In this document: positions 33,424 through 43,167 of the stretch, one piece after another
Numbering within the stretch: the stretch's first letter is position 1
Layout: every line of letters starts with the position of its first letter
Source of the DNA: Acidobacteriota bacterium
GTDB lineage: Bacteria > Actinomycetota > Acidimicrobiia > Acidimicrobiales > RAAP-2
NCBI GenBank assembly: GCA_028873575.1
Contig: JAGWHY010000007.1
Location: 1-58,524, forward strand
Direction of reading: 5' to 3'
Length of the DNA: 58,524 nucleotides
Notes under the pieces: generated by a model
Databases searched by the model: none
What the model was told of the DNA's origin: nothing
What the model saw: only the letters and a program-made list of their open reading frames with translations
Position numbers and translations under genes: made by a program

Positions 33424-34463
33424 GCGTTAGACACCAAAACCAATCCGTCGAGTGCGTGACGCGCCCGGCCGCTACGAACGCTGTCGACCGACAGTTCGAA
33501 ACCTTCGCGAAGCGTTGACGCGACACCCGCGGCGCGTAGCGCGAGGCCCGCGTTGGCGCACACGACGTCAAAGACTGGTCCGGGGGTGCCGTCGAGAAAG
33601 CGATGGACGACCTCCACGTTGTGCGTCACGTCGCCGCCGCGAAGGCTCGCCACGTCGTGCACGAGCCCGAGTTCGGCGCCCGCGTCGAGCGTCTCCTCGT
33701 GGCGATCGTCGCCCTCGACGACGATGACGCGCGAGAGAGAGCCGAGTGAGAGCTCGTCGAGCCCGTCTTCAGCGTGCACGAGAATCGCGTAGACGGTGCC
33801 CCGCGCTTGCAGGACGTCGGCCATCGGTGCCATGAGACGTGCCTGTGCCACGCCCACGAGTGTGCGCGTGACGAGAGCCGGATTCGCCAGGGGTCCCAGA
33901 ACGTTGAATATGGTCCGAAAACCCAAAGCGCGTCGAATCGGACCGAGGTGCGCGAGCGCCGGGTTGAAGGTGGGGGCGTAGCAAAACCCAATGCCCGCTT
34001 CTTCGACGCAGCGCTGCACGGCTTCGACGCTGAGATCGAGTCGTACGCCTAGTCCCTCGAGCACGTCGGCCGAGCCGACCGACGACGACGCGGCTCGGTT
34101 GCCGTGTTTGGCCACTTTTACGCCACATCCCGCCACGACAAAGCTCGCCATCGTTGAGATATTGACCGTGTGCAGCTGATCGCCCCCCGTACCCACAATG
34201 TCGATCGCTTGGGGGTCGACCCGGAACGTGTTGGCGGCGTCAATCATGGCGTCAACGAAACCCGTCATTTCCGCCGCGGTCTCGCCCTTGCTCGTGAGCG
34301 CCGTCAAAAAACTCGCCACGTGCACGTCGGCGACCTGTCCGGTCAAGATGGCCGCCAAGGCGTCACGGGCTTCACTTCGTTCTAAATCTGTTCCGCGCAC
34401 GAGTGGACTGAGGACGTCGCGCGCGAACGCGGTCCCGTTGGCGTTGGGGGTTGGCGACGACAT
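33420..34463 (-). CDS. trpD: Anthranilate phosphoribosyltransferase
   Basis: The 347-aa enzyme joins anthranilate to PRPP. The PRPP site DIVGTGGDQLHTVNISTMASFVVAGCG and KHGNRAASSSVGSADVLEGLG are canonical, and AHLGPIRRALGFRTIFNVLGPLANP follows. ATG 34463 is chosen because a TATCGT -10 box lies 6 nt upstream (34470-34475 on the minus strand); the longer open frame to 34553 crosses the divergent promoter region. It is divergent from trpCFBA and is not linked to it by overlap. Confidence 0.95.
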   Translation of the reverse strand: MSSPTPNANGTAFARDVLSPLVRGTDLERSEARDALAAILTGQVADVHVASFLTALTSKGETAAEMTGFVDAMIDAANTFRVDPQAIDIVGTGGDQLHTVNISTMASFVVAGCGVKVAKHGNRAASSSVGSADVLEGLGVRLDLSVEAVQRCVEEAGIGFCYAPTFNPALAHLGPIRRALGFRTIFNVLGPLANPALVTRTLVGVAQARLMAPMADVLQARGTVYAILVHAEDGLDELSLGSLSRVIVVEGDDRHEETLDAGAELGLVHDVASLRGGDVTHNVEVVHRFLDGTPGPVFDVVCANAGLALRAAGVASTLREGFELSVDSVRSGRARHALDGLVLVSNA

Positions 34464-34469
34464 AGCGAC

Positions 34470-34508
34470 ACGATAGTCGCGAGCGAAATTTTCGACCGCG
34501 AGTACGCT
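34470..34508. promoter_or_regulatory. Divergent promoters of trpD and trpCFBA
   Basis: TATCGT (minus strand, 34470-34475) stands 6 nt before trpD, and TACGCT (plus strand, 34503-34508) stands 6 nt before the trpC GTG. Both messages look leaderless. No leader peptide, T-box or tryptophan attenuator can fit in the ~50-bp gap. Confidence 0.45.
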
Positions 34509-34514
34509 TAGTTG

Positions 34515-35300
34515 GTGGCGACGACGTACCTCGACGACATCATGACGTGGCATCGCCGTCGCGCCGAGCGCGACGCGCGAGTGTGGCGAGAACGCCTCGA
34601 GGTGAGTAGTTCTCCACGCGCCTCGTTTCGTTCAGCCGTGCAGCGCGCCTCCAAAGGCAATATTCGCGTCATCGCCGAACTGAAGCGCCGTTCGCCGTCG
34701 AAGGGTTGGCTCAACGCCGACCTTGACGTGGTCGAGGTGGCCACCGTGTACGAACGCTCGGGCGCGAGCGCCATTTCAGTGTTAACCGACGCGGAGTTTT
34801 TCGCGGGGTCCCTCGAGGACTTGTCGTCCGTCGCGAACCACGTCCAACTGCCACTTCTCCGCAAGGACTTCACGGTATGTGAAAACGACGTGCTCGACGC
34901 TCGCGACGCCGGGGCCAGCGCGATTTTGTTGATCGCCACGGCGCTGAGCGACCAAGAACTCCTTGATTTGTCAGCGCTCGCACGACGCGTAGGGCTCGAC
35001 GCGCTCGTCGAAGTCCACGATCACAATGAGGCTCAACGTGCTCTCGACGTCGGCGCCAGCCTTGTCGGCGTCAACCAGCGCAATCTCGCGAGTTTTGAGG
35101 TGGATCCCCGTCACGCGGCCACCGTGGTTGATTTCGTGCGTCGCCCGGGCGTCGTCACGGTGTGCGAATCCGCACTGCGCACCGTCGACGACGTTCAGCG
35201 CGCTGCTGACGCCGGTTTCGACGCGATTTTGGTTGGTGAGGCCTTCGTCACCGCGGCCGATCTGGCGGCAGCGGTGCAGGATTTTTCAAGTATCGCGTGA
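34515..35300 (+). CDS. trpC: Indole-3-glycerol phosphate synthase
   Basis: The 261-aa TIM-barrel enzyme closes the indole ring. IRVIAELKRRSPSKGWL carries the substrate-binding Glu and Lys, PLLRKDFTVCENDVLDARDAGASAILLIA the catalytic Lys, and VGVNQRNLASFEVD and CESALRTVDDVQRA the later blocks. GTG 34515 (a TTG one codon earlier is possible) follows a -10 box. It overlaps trpF by 4 bp. Confidence 0.95.
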   Translation: MATTYLDDIMTWHRRRAERDARVWRERLEVSSSPRASFRSAVQRASKGNIRVIAELKRRSPSKGWLNADLDVVEVATVYERSGASAISVLTDAEFFAGSLEDLSSVANHVQLPLLRKDFTVCENDVLDARDAGASAILLIATALSDQELLDLSALARRVGLDALVEVHDHNEAQRALDVGASLVGVNQRNLASFEVDPRHAATVVDFVRRPGVVTVCESALRTVDDVQRAADAGFDAILVGEAFVTAADLAAAVQDFSSIA

Positions 35301-35953
35301 GTGTCGTGACGAACCTTCTTGCTCACTCGTCGCTCATCAAAATCTGTGGCGTCACGAAGGTCGACGACGCGCGAGCGATTGCCGACGCGGGCGCTGACGC
35401 GCTAGGTCTAATCTTCGCCAACTCGGCGCGTCAGGTCAATCCCGTGGTTGCCGCTCAGATCATTGAGCGCACACGGACTTCGTTGTGGCACGTGGGCGTC
35501 TTTCGTGATCGCGCCGACGAGGAAATTCTGGAGGTCCTAAACCACGTCAAGGTCGAGGCTGTCCAACTTCACGACCCACTCAGTGAGTCACTGCGCGTTG
35601 AGCTTCGCGCACGGGGACTATTCATCATCAAGGCCCTCGACATCACGAGCGGCGAGTTCGCGACCTTCGACGACAGACTTATCGACGTCCTACTGATTGA
35701 CGGTCCTCGCGCAGGATCAGGGGAAACCCACGACTGGGGAGCGCTGCGCGCCCGACACTTCCACGTTCCGTGGATCGCGGCGGGCGGGTTGACCAGTGAG
35801 AACGTCGCCGCATTGATCCAACAGTGGCATCCCTGGGGTGTCGACACGGCCAGTGGTGTCGAGTCAGCGCCGGGGGTCAAAGACGCGGCCCGGGTGGGTA
35901 ACTTCGTTGCCAACGCTCGTCGCGCCTTTAGTCAGAAAGAGAAGCCGTCGTGA
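35297..35953 (+). CDS. trpF: Phosphoribosylanthranilate isomerase
   Basis: The 218-aa enzyme catalyses the Amadori rearrangement between TrpD and Trp[18 protein letters not shown] carries the catalytic Cys, and [17 protein letters not shown] carries the Asp and phosphate loop. [10 protein letters not shown] and [15 protein letters not shown] complete the family pattern. Being an actinomycete with its own trpF, it does not rely on the dual enzyme PriA for this step. It has 4-bp overlaps on both sides. Confidence 0.94.
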   Translation: MSVVTNLLAHSSLIKICGVTKVDDARAIADAGADALGLIFANSARQVNPVVAAQIIERTRTSLWHVGVFRDRADEEILEVLNHVKVEAVQLHDPLSESLRVELRARGLFIIKALDITSGEFATFDDRLIDVLLIDGPRAGSGETHDWGALRARHFHVPWIAAGGLTSENVAALIQQWHPWGVDTASGVESAPGVKDAARVGNFVANARRAFSQKEKPS

Positions 35954-37134
35954 ACTCACCCGAGGTGTTTATGGACAAGCCCGACGCGTCGGGTCGATTT
36001 GGGGATTTCGGCGGACGCTTCGTCCCCGAGGCATTGATGACCGCGTGTTTGGAACTCGAGACAGCCTTTCGAGAGGCGTGGGCCGACGACGCGTTCGTCA
36101 GTGAGTTTCACGAAGTCCTGCACACCTTTGGTGGACGTCCCACGCCCGTGACGGAACTCTCGAGACTCTCACGACACCTCGGGCTGCGGATTTTTGCCAA
36201 ACGCGAGGATCTCGCCCACACCGGTTCACACAAGATCAATAACGTGGTAGGTCAGACGCTGCTCACGAAGCGTATGGGTAAGTCGCGCGTGATCGCCGAG
36301 ACCGGCGCGGGTCAACACGGCGTCGCGACGGCGACCGCCGCGGCGCGACTGGGTCTGTCGTGCACCGTCTACATGGGCGAACTTGACACCCAGCGTCAAG
36401 CGCTCAACGTCTTTCGCATGGAACTTCTCGGTGCCACCGTCGTGCCCGTGACGTCAGGATCAAGGACGCTCAAGGACGCGGTCAATGAGGCGATGCGCGA
36501 ATGGGTCTCCTGCGTCGAAGACACGCACTACTGCCTCGGCTCGGTGATGGGACCTCACCCGTTTCCCTGGATGGTGCGTGAGTTCCAGAGCATTATTGGC
36601 CGTGAAGCGTCGCGTCAACTTTCAGAAATGGGCGTCGGTACCCCTGACGTCGTCGTGGCGTGCGTGGGCGGTGGATCGAACGCCGCCGGCATCTTCGCCG
36701 GTTTCGCCAATACTGACGCGCGTTTGGTGGGCGTCGAAGCGGCCGGCGGCGCCGCCATCGCGACGGGATCGCCTGGTGTGTTACACGGCATGCGTTCGAT
36801 GCTGATTCAAGATGAGTTTGGCCAAATTGAAGAGGCCCACTCCATTTCGGCCGGCCTCGACTACCCAGGCATTGGACCGGAGCACGCTTTCCTTGCCGAC
36901 GCCCACCGGGCGCACTACGTGGCGATCGGTGACGACGACGTTATTCCCGCGTTGCAACTTCTGAGTGAACTTGAAGGCATCGTCCCCGCCCTCGAAACGG
37001 CCCACGCCGTCGCCTGGCTTATCCGCGAAGCCGGCAACTCGCTCGCCCCAGGTACCAGCGTCCTGCTTAACCTCTCGGGGCGCGGCGACAAGGACGTCGC
37101 CCAGGTTCGCGAAATCCTTCGAGGACAGTCGTGA
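35950..37134 (+). CDS. trpB: Tryptophan synthase beta chain
   Basis: The 394-aa PLP enzyme joins indole to serine. [17 protein letters not shown] is the standard N-terminus. The PLP lysine is in [14 protein letters not shown]. The phosphate loop [17 protein letters not shown] and the C-terminal NLSGRGDKD are intact. It is the TrpB1 type that pairs with TrpA. GTG 35950 overlaps trpF, and its stop overlaps trpA. Confidence 0.97.
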   Translation: MNSPEVFMDKPDASGRFGDFGGRFVPEALMTACLELETAFREAWADDAFVSEFHEVLHTFGGRPTPVTELSRLSRHLGLRIFAKREDLAHTGSHKINNVVGQTLLTKRMGKSRVIAETGAGQHGVATATAAARLGLSCTVYMGELDTQRQALNVFRMELLGATVVPVTSGSRTLKDAVNEAMREWVSCVEDTHYCLGSVMGPHPFPWMVREFQSIIGREASRQLSEMGVGTPDVVVACVGGGSNAAGIFAGFANTDARLVGVEAAGGAAIATGSPGVLHGMRSMLIQDEFGQIEEAHSISAGLDYPGIGPEHAFLADAHRAHYVAIGDDDVIPALQLLSELEGIVPALETAHAVAWLIREAGNSLAPGTSVLLNLSGRGDKDVAQVREILRGQS

Positions 37135-37910
37135 CCAGTCTCGAGGTCACGCTGCGAAAGCTTCGCGAGGGAGGTCGCCGAGCCTTCGTCCCGTACTTTA
37201 TGGCGGGAATGACCGGTGACTGGTTACGCCACGTGGAGGCCGCAGCCAATGCAGGTGCCGACGCGATCGAGATCGGTCTGCCGTTTTCTGATCCAATGAT
37301 TGACGGCGTGATTATTCAGCAGGCCGCGGAGCGCGCTCTCGAACGGGGTACCACCCTCGCGAGCGTTGTTCGTGATCTCGCCACGCTCGACGTCGGCGTG
37401 CCGCTTTTGGCGATGACGTACTACAACGTGCTTCTTCACGGCGGATTGGAACGAAGTGCCGCCATGCTCGCGCAGGTCAACGTACGTGGGGCCATCGTGC
37501 CCGATCTGCCACCCGAGGAGTCTGACGAGTGGGCGAGTGCCTGCGCGTCGCGCGACGTCGCGACGATCTACCTGGTGGCTCCCTCGACTCCGAAAGAACG
37601 AGTCACCGTAATCGCGCAGCGCACGCAAGGTTATTGCTACGCCCAGGGTCGAATGGCCGTGACCGGCACGACGAGTGAGGAGGGTAACGGTGCCGCCGTC
37701 GCCGCGGCGGTCCGAGCAGTCAGCGACGTGCCGGTGTACGTAGGAATCGGCGTGTCAACCCCCGAGCAGGCCGCGAACGCGGCGCCCTACTGCGACGGCG
37801 TTATCGTTGGCTCAGCGCTCGTTCGCCGGCTACTCGACGGCGCGACACCCGAAGACGTCGAGAACTTCGTGAAATCCTTTCGCACGGTGCTCGACGCCAA
37901 GAACAACTAG
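37131..37910 (+). CDS. trpA: Tryptophan synthase alpha chain
   Basis: The 259-aa barrel releases indole from indole-glycerol phosphate. [24 protein letters not shown] holds the catalytic Glu and Asp, and [14 protein letters not shown] and [11 protein letters not shown] are the later conserved blocks. It ends the trp operon. The following 191 bp to satP contains no gene. Confidence 0.95.
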   Translation: MTSLEVTLRKLREGGRRAFVPYFMAGMTGDWLRHVEAAANAGADAIEIGLPFSDPMIDGVIIQQAAERALERGTTLASVVRDLATLDVGVPLLAMTYYNVLLHGGLERSAAMLAQVNVRGAIVPDLPPEESDEWASACASRDVATIYLVAPSTPKERVTVIAQRTQGYCYAQGRMAVTGTTSEEGNGAAVAAAVRAVSDVPVYVGIGVSTPEQAANAAPYCDGVIVGSALVRRLLDGATPEDVENFVKSFRTVLDAKNN

Positions 37911-38101
37911 TTCATACGCTTTCGCAGTTAGAAGCGAGGTCCGGTGCGCCAGGCCCTTTACCAATGAGTAAGTGCTCGAACCACCTTCACCACAAGTTGC
38001 GGCCACGGAATATCCACCAACTGAGTGTTTCATTGGTGTTAAATCTGCAATGAGACACCATCGCGGTGGCTCGAAGTATTCCACTTATTGGGGGGAAACA
38101 A

Positions 38102-38662
38102 ATGACCGAACAGAGAGTCGCGGATCCGGGGCCCTTAGGTCTTGCCGGTTTCGCCATGACGACGTTCTGCCTGAGTAGCGCGAACGCCAACATTTGGCAC
38201 GGCGGCGGCGTGGCCGCGGCACTGGCCCTGGCCATGTTTTACGGGGGACTGGCTCAGCTCCTCGCGGGCATGTGGGAGTTCGTTCGCAAGAACACGTTCG
38301 CTGCCGTGGCGTTCACCTCTTATGGTGCCTTTTGGCTGGCGTTTTACGCACTGGTGAAGTTCAACCTGGGGGCCGGTACCGATACCGTCGCTATCTTCCT
38401 TCTGGGATGGACAATTTTCACCCTGTACATGACCGTCGCCGCGTCGCGGGTCAGCATGGCCGTCTTGACGGTTTTCGTACTGTTGTCGCTCACGTTCCTA
38501 CTGCTCACCATCGGCAACTGGGGCGCCGGACACACCAGCATGGTGCACGCCGGTGGTTGGGTTGGTCTCGCGACCGCGGTGGCGGCTTGGTACGCCTCGG
38601 CGGCGGGCGTGATCAACGAAACCCACGGCAGGATGGTTTTGCCGACCGGTCCGCGCGGCTAA
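38102..38662 (+). CDS. satP: Acetate/succinate transporter, GPR1/FUN34/YaaH family
   Basis: The 186-aa protein has six predicted membrane helices. The family motif, usually N-P-A-P-L-G-L, appears as ADPGPLGLAGFAMTTFCLS (about residues 7-25). ANIWHGGGVAAALALAMFYGG and FTSYGAFWLAFYALVKF also match the family. ATG 38102 has a GGGGGGAAA ribosome binding site; the frame is open to 38066. It takes up acetate or succinate with protons. It lies before acs, separated by a terminator, which fits acetate uptake followed by activation. Confidence 0.9.
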   Translation: MTEQRVADPGPLGLAGFAMTTFCLSSANANIWHGGGVAAALALAMFYGGLAQLLAGMWEFVRKNTFAAVAFTSYGAFWLAFYALVKFNLGAGTDTVAIFLLGWTIFTLYMTVAASRVSMAVLTVFVLLSLTFLLLTIGNWGAGHTSMVHAGGWVGLATAVAAWYASAAGVINETHGRMVLPTGPRG

Positions 38663-38700
38663 CGTAGGGGTCACTGGTGGCTCGCCACCGGACCCAACCG

Positions 38701-38744
38701 CCAACAGCGCCCGGCCGAAAGGTTCGGGCGCTGTTGGCATTTTA
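38701..38744 (+). terminator. Strong intrinsic terminator after satP
   Basis: CCAACAGCGCCCG (38701-38713) pairs perfectly with CGGGCGCTGTTGG (38725-38737) over 13 bp with an 11-nt loop and is followed by CATTTT. It isolates satP from acs. Confidence 0.85.
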
Positions 38745-38770
38745 AAGAGTGGTCGCAGTACTGTCAGAAA

Positions 38771-38789
38771 CGTGTCGTCTCGCGACACG
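38771..38789 (+). promoter_or_regulatory. Inverted repeat upstream of acs (candidate operator)
   Basis: CGTGTCG and CGACACG flank a 5-nt spacer, 45 bp before the acs start. This is a perfect 7-bp inverted repeat in the promoter region and could bind a dimeric regulator of acetate metabolism. It has no T-run and so is not a terminator. Confidence 0.4.
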
Positions 38790-38833
38790 AAGAAAATGTC
38801 GCCGACGAAGTAACGAATAGTGGGGGAATACGA

Positions 38834-40804
38834 ATGACCGAAGCTCGACTTGAAGCGTGGCTCAATGAGGAGAGGGCCTTCGCTCCCGACGCAAGTTTTA
38901 CGGCGCAAGCAAACGCCCAGGCCTCGATCTACGACGAGGCCACCAAAGACCCTGTCGCCTGGTGGCGTCGCCAGGCCGACCGGCTGACCTGGACGAAGAG
39001 TCCCACGAAGACGCTCGAGTGGGACCTGCCCTTTGCGCAGTGGTTCGCTGACGGCTCGCTGAACGCCTCCTACAACTGCGTTGATCGTCACGTTGAAGCA
39101 GGACGTGGTGATCGCGTGGCCTACCACTGGATTGGTGACGCCCCGGGAGAGTCACGAACGATTACCTACGCGCAGTTGCAACGTCTCGTCGCCCAAGCAG
39201 CCAACGGACTAAGTGAGCTCGGCGTGACTTCGGGAGATCGCGTCGCGGTCTACATGCCCATGATTCCCGAAGCCGTCGTGACCATGCTCGCCATCGTTCG
39301 GTTGGGCGCCATGCACTCCGTCGTCTTCGGTGGCTTCTCGGCCGACGCGTTGTCGAGTCGCATTCTCGACTCGGACTGCCAGTACGTGGTCACCGCCGAC
39401 GGCGCGTTTCGTCGCGGTGCGCCAAGTCCCTTAAAGCCCGCGGTCGACGAAGCCCTCGAATCGTGCCCCAACGTCAAGGCCGTCCTCGTCGTACGTCGCA
39501 CCGGCGGCGACGTTAATTGGGTCGAGGGCCGTGACCACTGGTGGCACGACGTGGTGGAACGTCAGGCAGACACTCACGCGTGCGAGTCCTTCCCGGCGGA
39601 ACACAAGATGTTCATCATGTACACGTCGGGAACGACGGCCAAGCCCAAGGGAATTTTTCACACCACTGGTGGCTACCTGACGCAGGTCGCCACGACTTAC
39701 AACCTTGTCTTTGACGTGAAGGCCGACACCGACGTCTGCTGGACGGCCGCCGATATCGGCTGGATCACGGGTCACAGTTACATCGTCTACGGACCGCTCA
39801 TCAATGGAGTGACGCAAGTGATGTACGAGGGCCTTCCGGACTCGGGCGGGCGCGATCGGTGGTGGCGCATCATTGAAGAGAACAAAGTAACTATTCTCTA
39901 CACGGCGCCGACGACGATTCGAACCCTGATGAAGTGGGGCCACGAACTTCCGCAAGCTCACGATTTGAGCAGCCTTCGTCTCCTCGGCTCCGTGGGTGAA
40001 CCGATTAATCCCGAGGCGTGGATGTGGTACCGCGAGTACATCGGTGCTAATCGCTGCCCGATTGTTGACACCTGGTGGCAGACCGAAACGGGGGCGATCA
40101 TGATCTCGCCGCTGCCTGGCGTCACCGCGACCAAGCCCGGCGCCGCGATGCGTCCCCTGCCAGGAATCAGTGTCGACGTGGTGGATAATGAGGGGAAGTC
40201 GGTCGGCAACGGCGAGGGTGGCTACTTAGTCATTACCCAGCCCTGGCCGTCGATGACGCGCGGCATTTGGGGCGACCCCGAGCGCTTTAAGGAGACCTAC
40301 TGGTCACGCTTCCCGGGTGCGTACTTCGCGGGTGACGGCGCGAAGCGCGACGAGGATGGCGACCTCTGGCTACTGGGACGAATTGACGACGTGATGAATA
40401 TCTCGGGTCACCGTCTGTCCACCACGGAAGTTGAGCACGCGCTGGTAGGTCACCCCGCCGTGGCCGAAGCCGCCGTCGTCGGGGCGAGTGACGAAACGAC
40501 CGGACAGGCCATTGTCGCCTTCGTCACGCTTAAGCTCTCCGCCGAGGACGCCGAAAAGGATCAGTCCGGCGTCATCGAAGAGTTGCGCGCGCACGTGGCG
40601 AAGGTAATCAGCCCGATCGCGAAGCCTCGTCAGATAATTCTGACCCCCGATCTTCCAAAAACGCGTTCGGGCAAAATCATGCGACGACTCCTGCGTGACG
40701 TCGCGGAGCACCGATCGCTCGGCGACGTGACGACCCTTATGGACCCGACCGTAGTCAACATGATTTCGGGCCTCATGGAGGTCCACCAGAACGACAACGA
40801 TTAG
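38834..40804 (+). CDS. acs: Acetyl-CoA synthetase
   Basis: The 656-aa enzyme activates acetate to acetyl-CoA via acetyl-AMP. YTSGTTAKPKGIFHTTGG is the AMP-binding P-loop, VDTWWQTETGAIM the A5 motif, and YFAGDGAKRDEDGDLWLLGRIDDVMNISGHRLSTTEVE the hinge region. The catalytic Lys in PKTRSGKIMRRLLR is the usual acetylation site. The length is typical. ATG 38834 has GGGGGAAT upstream. It is probably induced with satP for acetate use. Confidence 0.96.
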   Translation: MTEARLEAWLNEERAFAPDASFTAQANAQASIYDEATKDPVAWWRRQADRLTWTKSPTKTLEWDLPFAQWFADGSLNASYNCVDRHVEAGRGDRVAYHWIGDAPGESRTITYAQLQRLVAQAANGLSELGVTSGDRVAVYMPMIPEAVVTMLAIVRLGAMHSVVFGGFSADALSSRILDSDCQYVVTADGAFRRGAPSPLKPAVDEALESCPNVKAVLVVRRTGGDVNWVEGRDHWWHDVVERQADTHACESFPAEHKMFIMYTSGTTAKPKGIFHTTGGYLTQVATTYNLVFDVKADTDVCWTAADIGWITGHSYIVYGPLINGVTQVMYEGLPDSGGRDRWWRIIEENKVTILYTAPTTIRTLMKWGHELPQAHDLSSLRLLGSVGEPINPEAWMWYREYIGANRCPIVDTWWQTETGAIMISPLPGVTATKPGAAMRPLPGISVDVVDNEGKSVGNGEGGYLVITQPWPSMTRGIWGDPERFKETYWSRFPGAYFAGDGAKRDEDGDLWLLGRIDDVMNISGHRLSTTEVEHALVGHPAVAEAAVVGASDETTGQAIVAFVTLKLSAEDAEKDQSGVIEELRAHVAKVISPIAKPRQIILTPDLPKTRSGKIMRRLLRDVAEHRSLGDVTTLMDPTVVNMISGLMEVHQNDND

Positions 40805-42255
40805 GAGTCGAAGCCCAAGCCGAAGGCGTCCAAGAGCTTTAACCACGCGTTACGCCGACCGTTGCGTTCGTCAGCGCGACGAATCGACCACTGGGTCACG
40901 CGAATAAAGAACCACTTAAACGGTTCGGGGGGAAAGGGCAGCGGTCGACGGCGCACCATCGCCAGTCGCGCCGCCTCACTATCGACGTCGTCGAGTAGAT
41001 CGAGCATTACCGAGGCGCCAAAGCGCGTAGAGGCCACGCCCAGTCCCGTAAAACCGAGAACGTACGCCACCTTTCCGCCGAAGGCGCGATCCCAAAACGG
41101 CGAAAAGCGCGTGCACGTGTCGATCGCGCCACCCCAGGCGTGGGTGAATTTGATGCCTTGTAGCTGAGGGAACGTCTTTAAGAAGTGACTCGCCAAAGTG
41201 GCGTAGGTCTGCGCGTTGAACTCGTACTCACGCTTGGCTTTGCCCCGAAACGTGTAGACGGCGTCGTAGCCACCCCAAAGAATGGAGTTGTCGCTCGTCA
41301 GTCGGTAGTAGTGGAACTGATTTCCCGCGTCGGCGATGCCCTCACGACCCCGCCAACCGATGCTGGCTAGCTGCTCGTCGGTCAAGGGCTCCGTTACGAG
41401 GACGTAGTCGAAAACGGGAACGACGTACTTGCGCGCCTTACGCACGAGGGGCGCGAACACGTTCGTCGCGAGCGCGACGCGCGCGGCGGTGACGGCACCG
41501 TAGGGCGTGTGGACGCGCACCGCGTCGTCGACGTCTTCGAGCCACTCGACCTTGGAGTTTTCGTATATCTTGACCCCGAGCGAAAGGCAAGCTCGTTCGA
41601 GCCCCCATACGAGGCGGGCTGGATCCACTAACGCCGTACCGTCATGATCGAAGATTCCCCCTTCGTAGGAGGGGGAGTGGACACGGGCTTGTACTTCTTC
41701 GCGCGTCAGCACCTCGACGTGGTCACCCATTTCGTTGCGAAGTCGTGCTTCTTCAACCATGCCGTCGAACTGCCAGGGCGCGACCGCGACGCGCAATTCA
41801 CCCACGCGCTCCCAGTCGCACTCGATGCCGTAGCGCCGCACCGTGGCCTCAATCGCGTCAAGGTTCTCACGACCAAGTCGCTCAATGGTGCGCATCTCAC
41901 CACGAAAGCGCCGCATGCCGTTGTTGAAGCCGTGGGTCAACGACGCGCTGCAAAATCCTCCGTTGCGCCCCGACGCTCCCGCGCCCGTTTCGAACTGTTC
42001 GACAATGACCACGTCGCGCAAGGGATCTCGTTCTTTCGCGAGGAGTGCCGTCCACAGTCCGGTGTAACCAGCCCCGATCACGCATAGGTCGGCGCCCAGA
42101 TCACCAATGAGCGCGGGGTGTGAACTCGGTTCGAGCGGATCCGAGTCGAGCCACCACAGTTCCGGCTGAACTTCGGCAAGGTGGCGTAAGACGAAGGGGT
42201 CCTTCTTCTCCATAGCCTTCCAACCAACGGCTGGAATCACCCTCTCTGGTTTCAT
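40801..42255 (-). CDS. FAD-dependent amine oxidoreductase (DAO/GabB-PuuB-like)
   Basis: The 484-aa flavoprotein has a Rossmann motif ADLCVIGAGYTGLWTALLAKE near residues 55-75, then GAGASGRNGGFCSASL, which is typical of the D-amino-acid-oxidase-like group that oxidises putrescine derivatives or other secondary amines. The C-terminal GLGVASTRFGASVMLDLL binds FAD. A long N-terminal extension (about 50 residues) contains WWLDSDP, as seen in gamma-glutamylputrescine oxidases. The substrate is not certain. It is convergent with acs with a 4-bp overlap. Confidence 0.85.
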   Translation of the reverse strand: MKPERVIPAVGWKAMEKKDPFVLRHLAEVQPELWWLDSDPLEPSSHPALIGDLGADLCVIGAGYTGLWTALLAKERDPLRDVVIVEQFETGAGASGRNGGFCSASLTHGFNNGMRRFRGEMRTIERLGRENLDAIEATVRRYGIECDWERVGELRVAVAPWQFDGMVEEARLRNEMGDHVEVLTREEVQARVHSPSYEGGIFDHDGTALVDPARLVWGLERACLSLGVKIYENSKVEWLEDVDDAVRVHTPYGAVTAARVALATNVFAPLVRKARKYVVPVFDYVLVTEPLTDEQLASIGWRGREGIADAGNQFHYYRLTSDNSILWGGYDAVYTFRGKAKREYEFNAQTYATLASHFLKTFPQLQGIKFTHAWGGAIDTCTRFSPFWDRAFGGKVAYVLGFTGLGVASTRFGASVMLDLLDDVDSEAARLAMVRRRPLPFPPEPFKWFFIRVTQWSIRRADERNGRRNAWLKLLDAFGLGFDS

Positions 42256-42354
42256 CGCCGAACTCAGGGCTCAGCCTTGAGTGGGTCGCGCGTTAGGGCG
42301 CGTACGGCCTTAGTCTACCGACCCACCTGCGAGTCCCTAGGTAGCCTTCAAGCC

Positions 42355-43083
42355 GTGTCCGACATCTCTTCGATTCGTTTCGTCGCCTTCGACCTGGAAA
42401 CCACCGGGGTTGACCCCTTCACCGATCGTCCGGTTTCCTACGGCTTCGTTGAGCGCGCCGCCGCCGGGGGCTACCTCGAAAGTGGAGGCTACGTCAACCC
42501 AGGTATTGCTATTCCGCCCGGCGCCACACGGGTTCACGGCATCACCGACGACATGGTGGCGGACGCGCCCCGACTCGCCGAGGCGACCCAGCTCCTCAGT
42601 GGGGTGATTCTTGACACTTGGGCGAAGGGCGGCGTCATCGTGGGTATGAACGTTTCCTACGACTTGACGATGCTCAACAGCTTGCGTCTCGTGCAGGGAT
42701 TGGCGCCGTTGGCGCCGACCGGACCAGTACTGGACGTGTTGATCGCCGACCGGCACTTCGATCGTTGGCGCAAGGGTTCACGACGACTACTCGATCTCTG
42801 CGCTCATTACGGGGTAGCCCTCGACGACGCGCACGCCGCGGTGGGAGACGCCCGAGCGTCGCTGCTCGTCTTCGAAGAGCAAGTGCGCCGCTACCCGGAA
42901 CTCGAACGCCTCGAGGTGACTTCACTCAGCGACACGATGGGCGCGTGGTATCGCGACTGGCTCTCGAGTTTTTCAAAGTTCCTCGAGAGCAAAGGTGAGG
43001 CGCCCATTGGGCCAGGTCGTTACGCCTGGCCCGTGCATGAGGTTGATCCACCTTCATCTAATGGTCGGGCTGGGGAGATTTGA
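42355..43083 (+). CDS. DnaQ-like 3'-5' exonuclease
   Basis: The 242-aa protein has the DEDDh exonuclease motifs: Exo I FVAFDLETTGVDPF, Exo II with the Asp in NVSYDLTML, and Exo III HAAVGDARAS with the His before the Asp. The block ATRVHGITDDMV is typical of DNA polymerase III epsilon-like proteins. GTG 42355 is chosen; the frame is open to 42277. It is a stand-alone proofreading-like nuclease. Its last 18 bases overlap the 3' end of the antisense tRNA-Pro gene. Confidence 0.87.
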   Translation: MSDISSIRFVAFDLETTGVDPFTDRPVSYGFVERAAAGGYLESGGYVNPGIAIPPGATRVHGITDDMVADAPRLAEATQLLSGVILDTWAKGGVIVGMNVSYDLTMLNSLRLVQGLAPLAPTGPVLDVLIADRHFDRWRKGSRRLLDLCAHYGVALDDAHAAVGDARASLLVFEEQVRRYPELERLEVTSLSDTMGAWYRDWLSSFSKFLESKGEAPIGPGRYAWPVHEVDPPSSNGRAGEI

Positions 43084-43140
43084 ACTCCCGATCTCTCGGC
43101 CCCCAGCCGAGCGCTCTAGACCAAACTAAGCCACAGCCCG
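43066..43140 (-). tRNA. tRNA-Pro (anticodon GGG)
   Basis: Read on the minus strand, the 75-nt sequence folds as a full cloverleaf: acceptor stem CGGGCTG/CAGCCCG (7 bp), D-arm GCTT..GAGC, anticodon stem CTCGG/CCGAG with loop CTGGGGG (anticodon GGG), variable AGATC, and T-arm GGGAG-TTCAAAT-CTCCC. CCA is not encoded. GGG reads the proline codons CCC and CCT. Confidence 0.95.
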
Positions 43141-43167
43141 TGGATTGAAAATCTTAGCCGCCGGCCC

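Noticed and set aside
34464-34514. trp leader peptide or attenuator
   Set aside because: The divergent gap is about 50 bp, both starts look leaderless, and no Trp-codon run is present.
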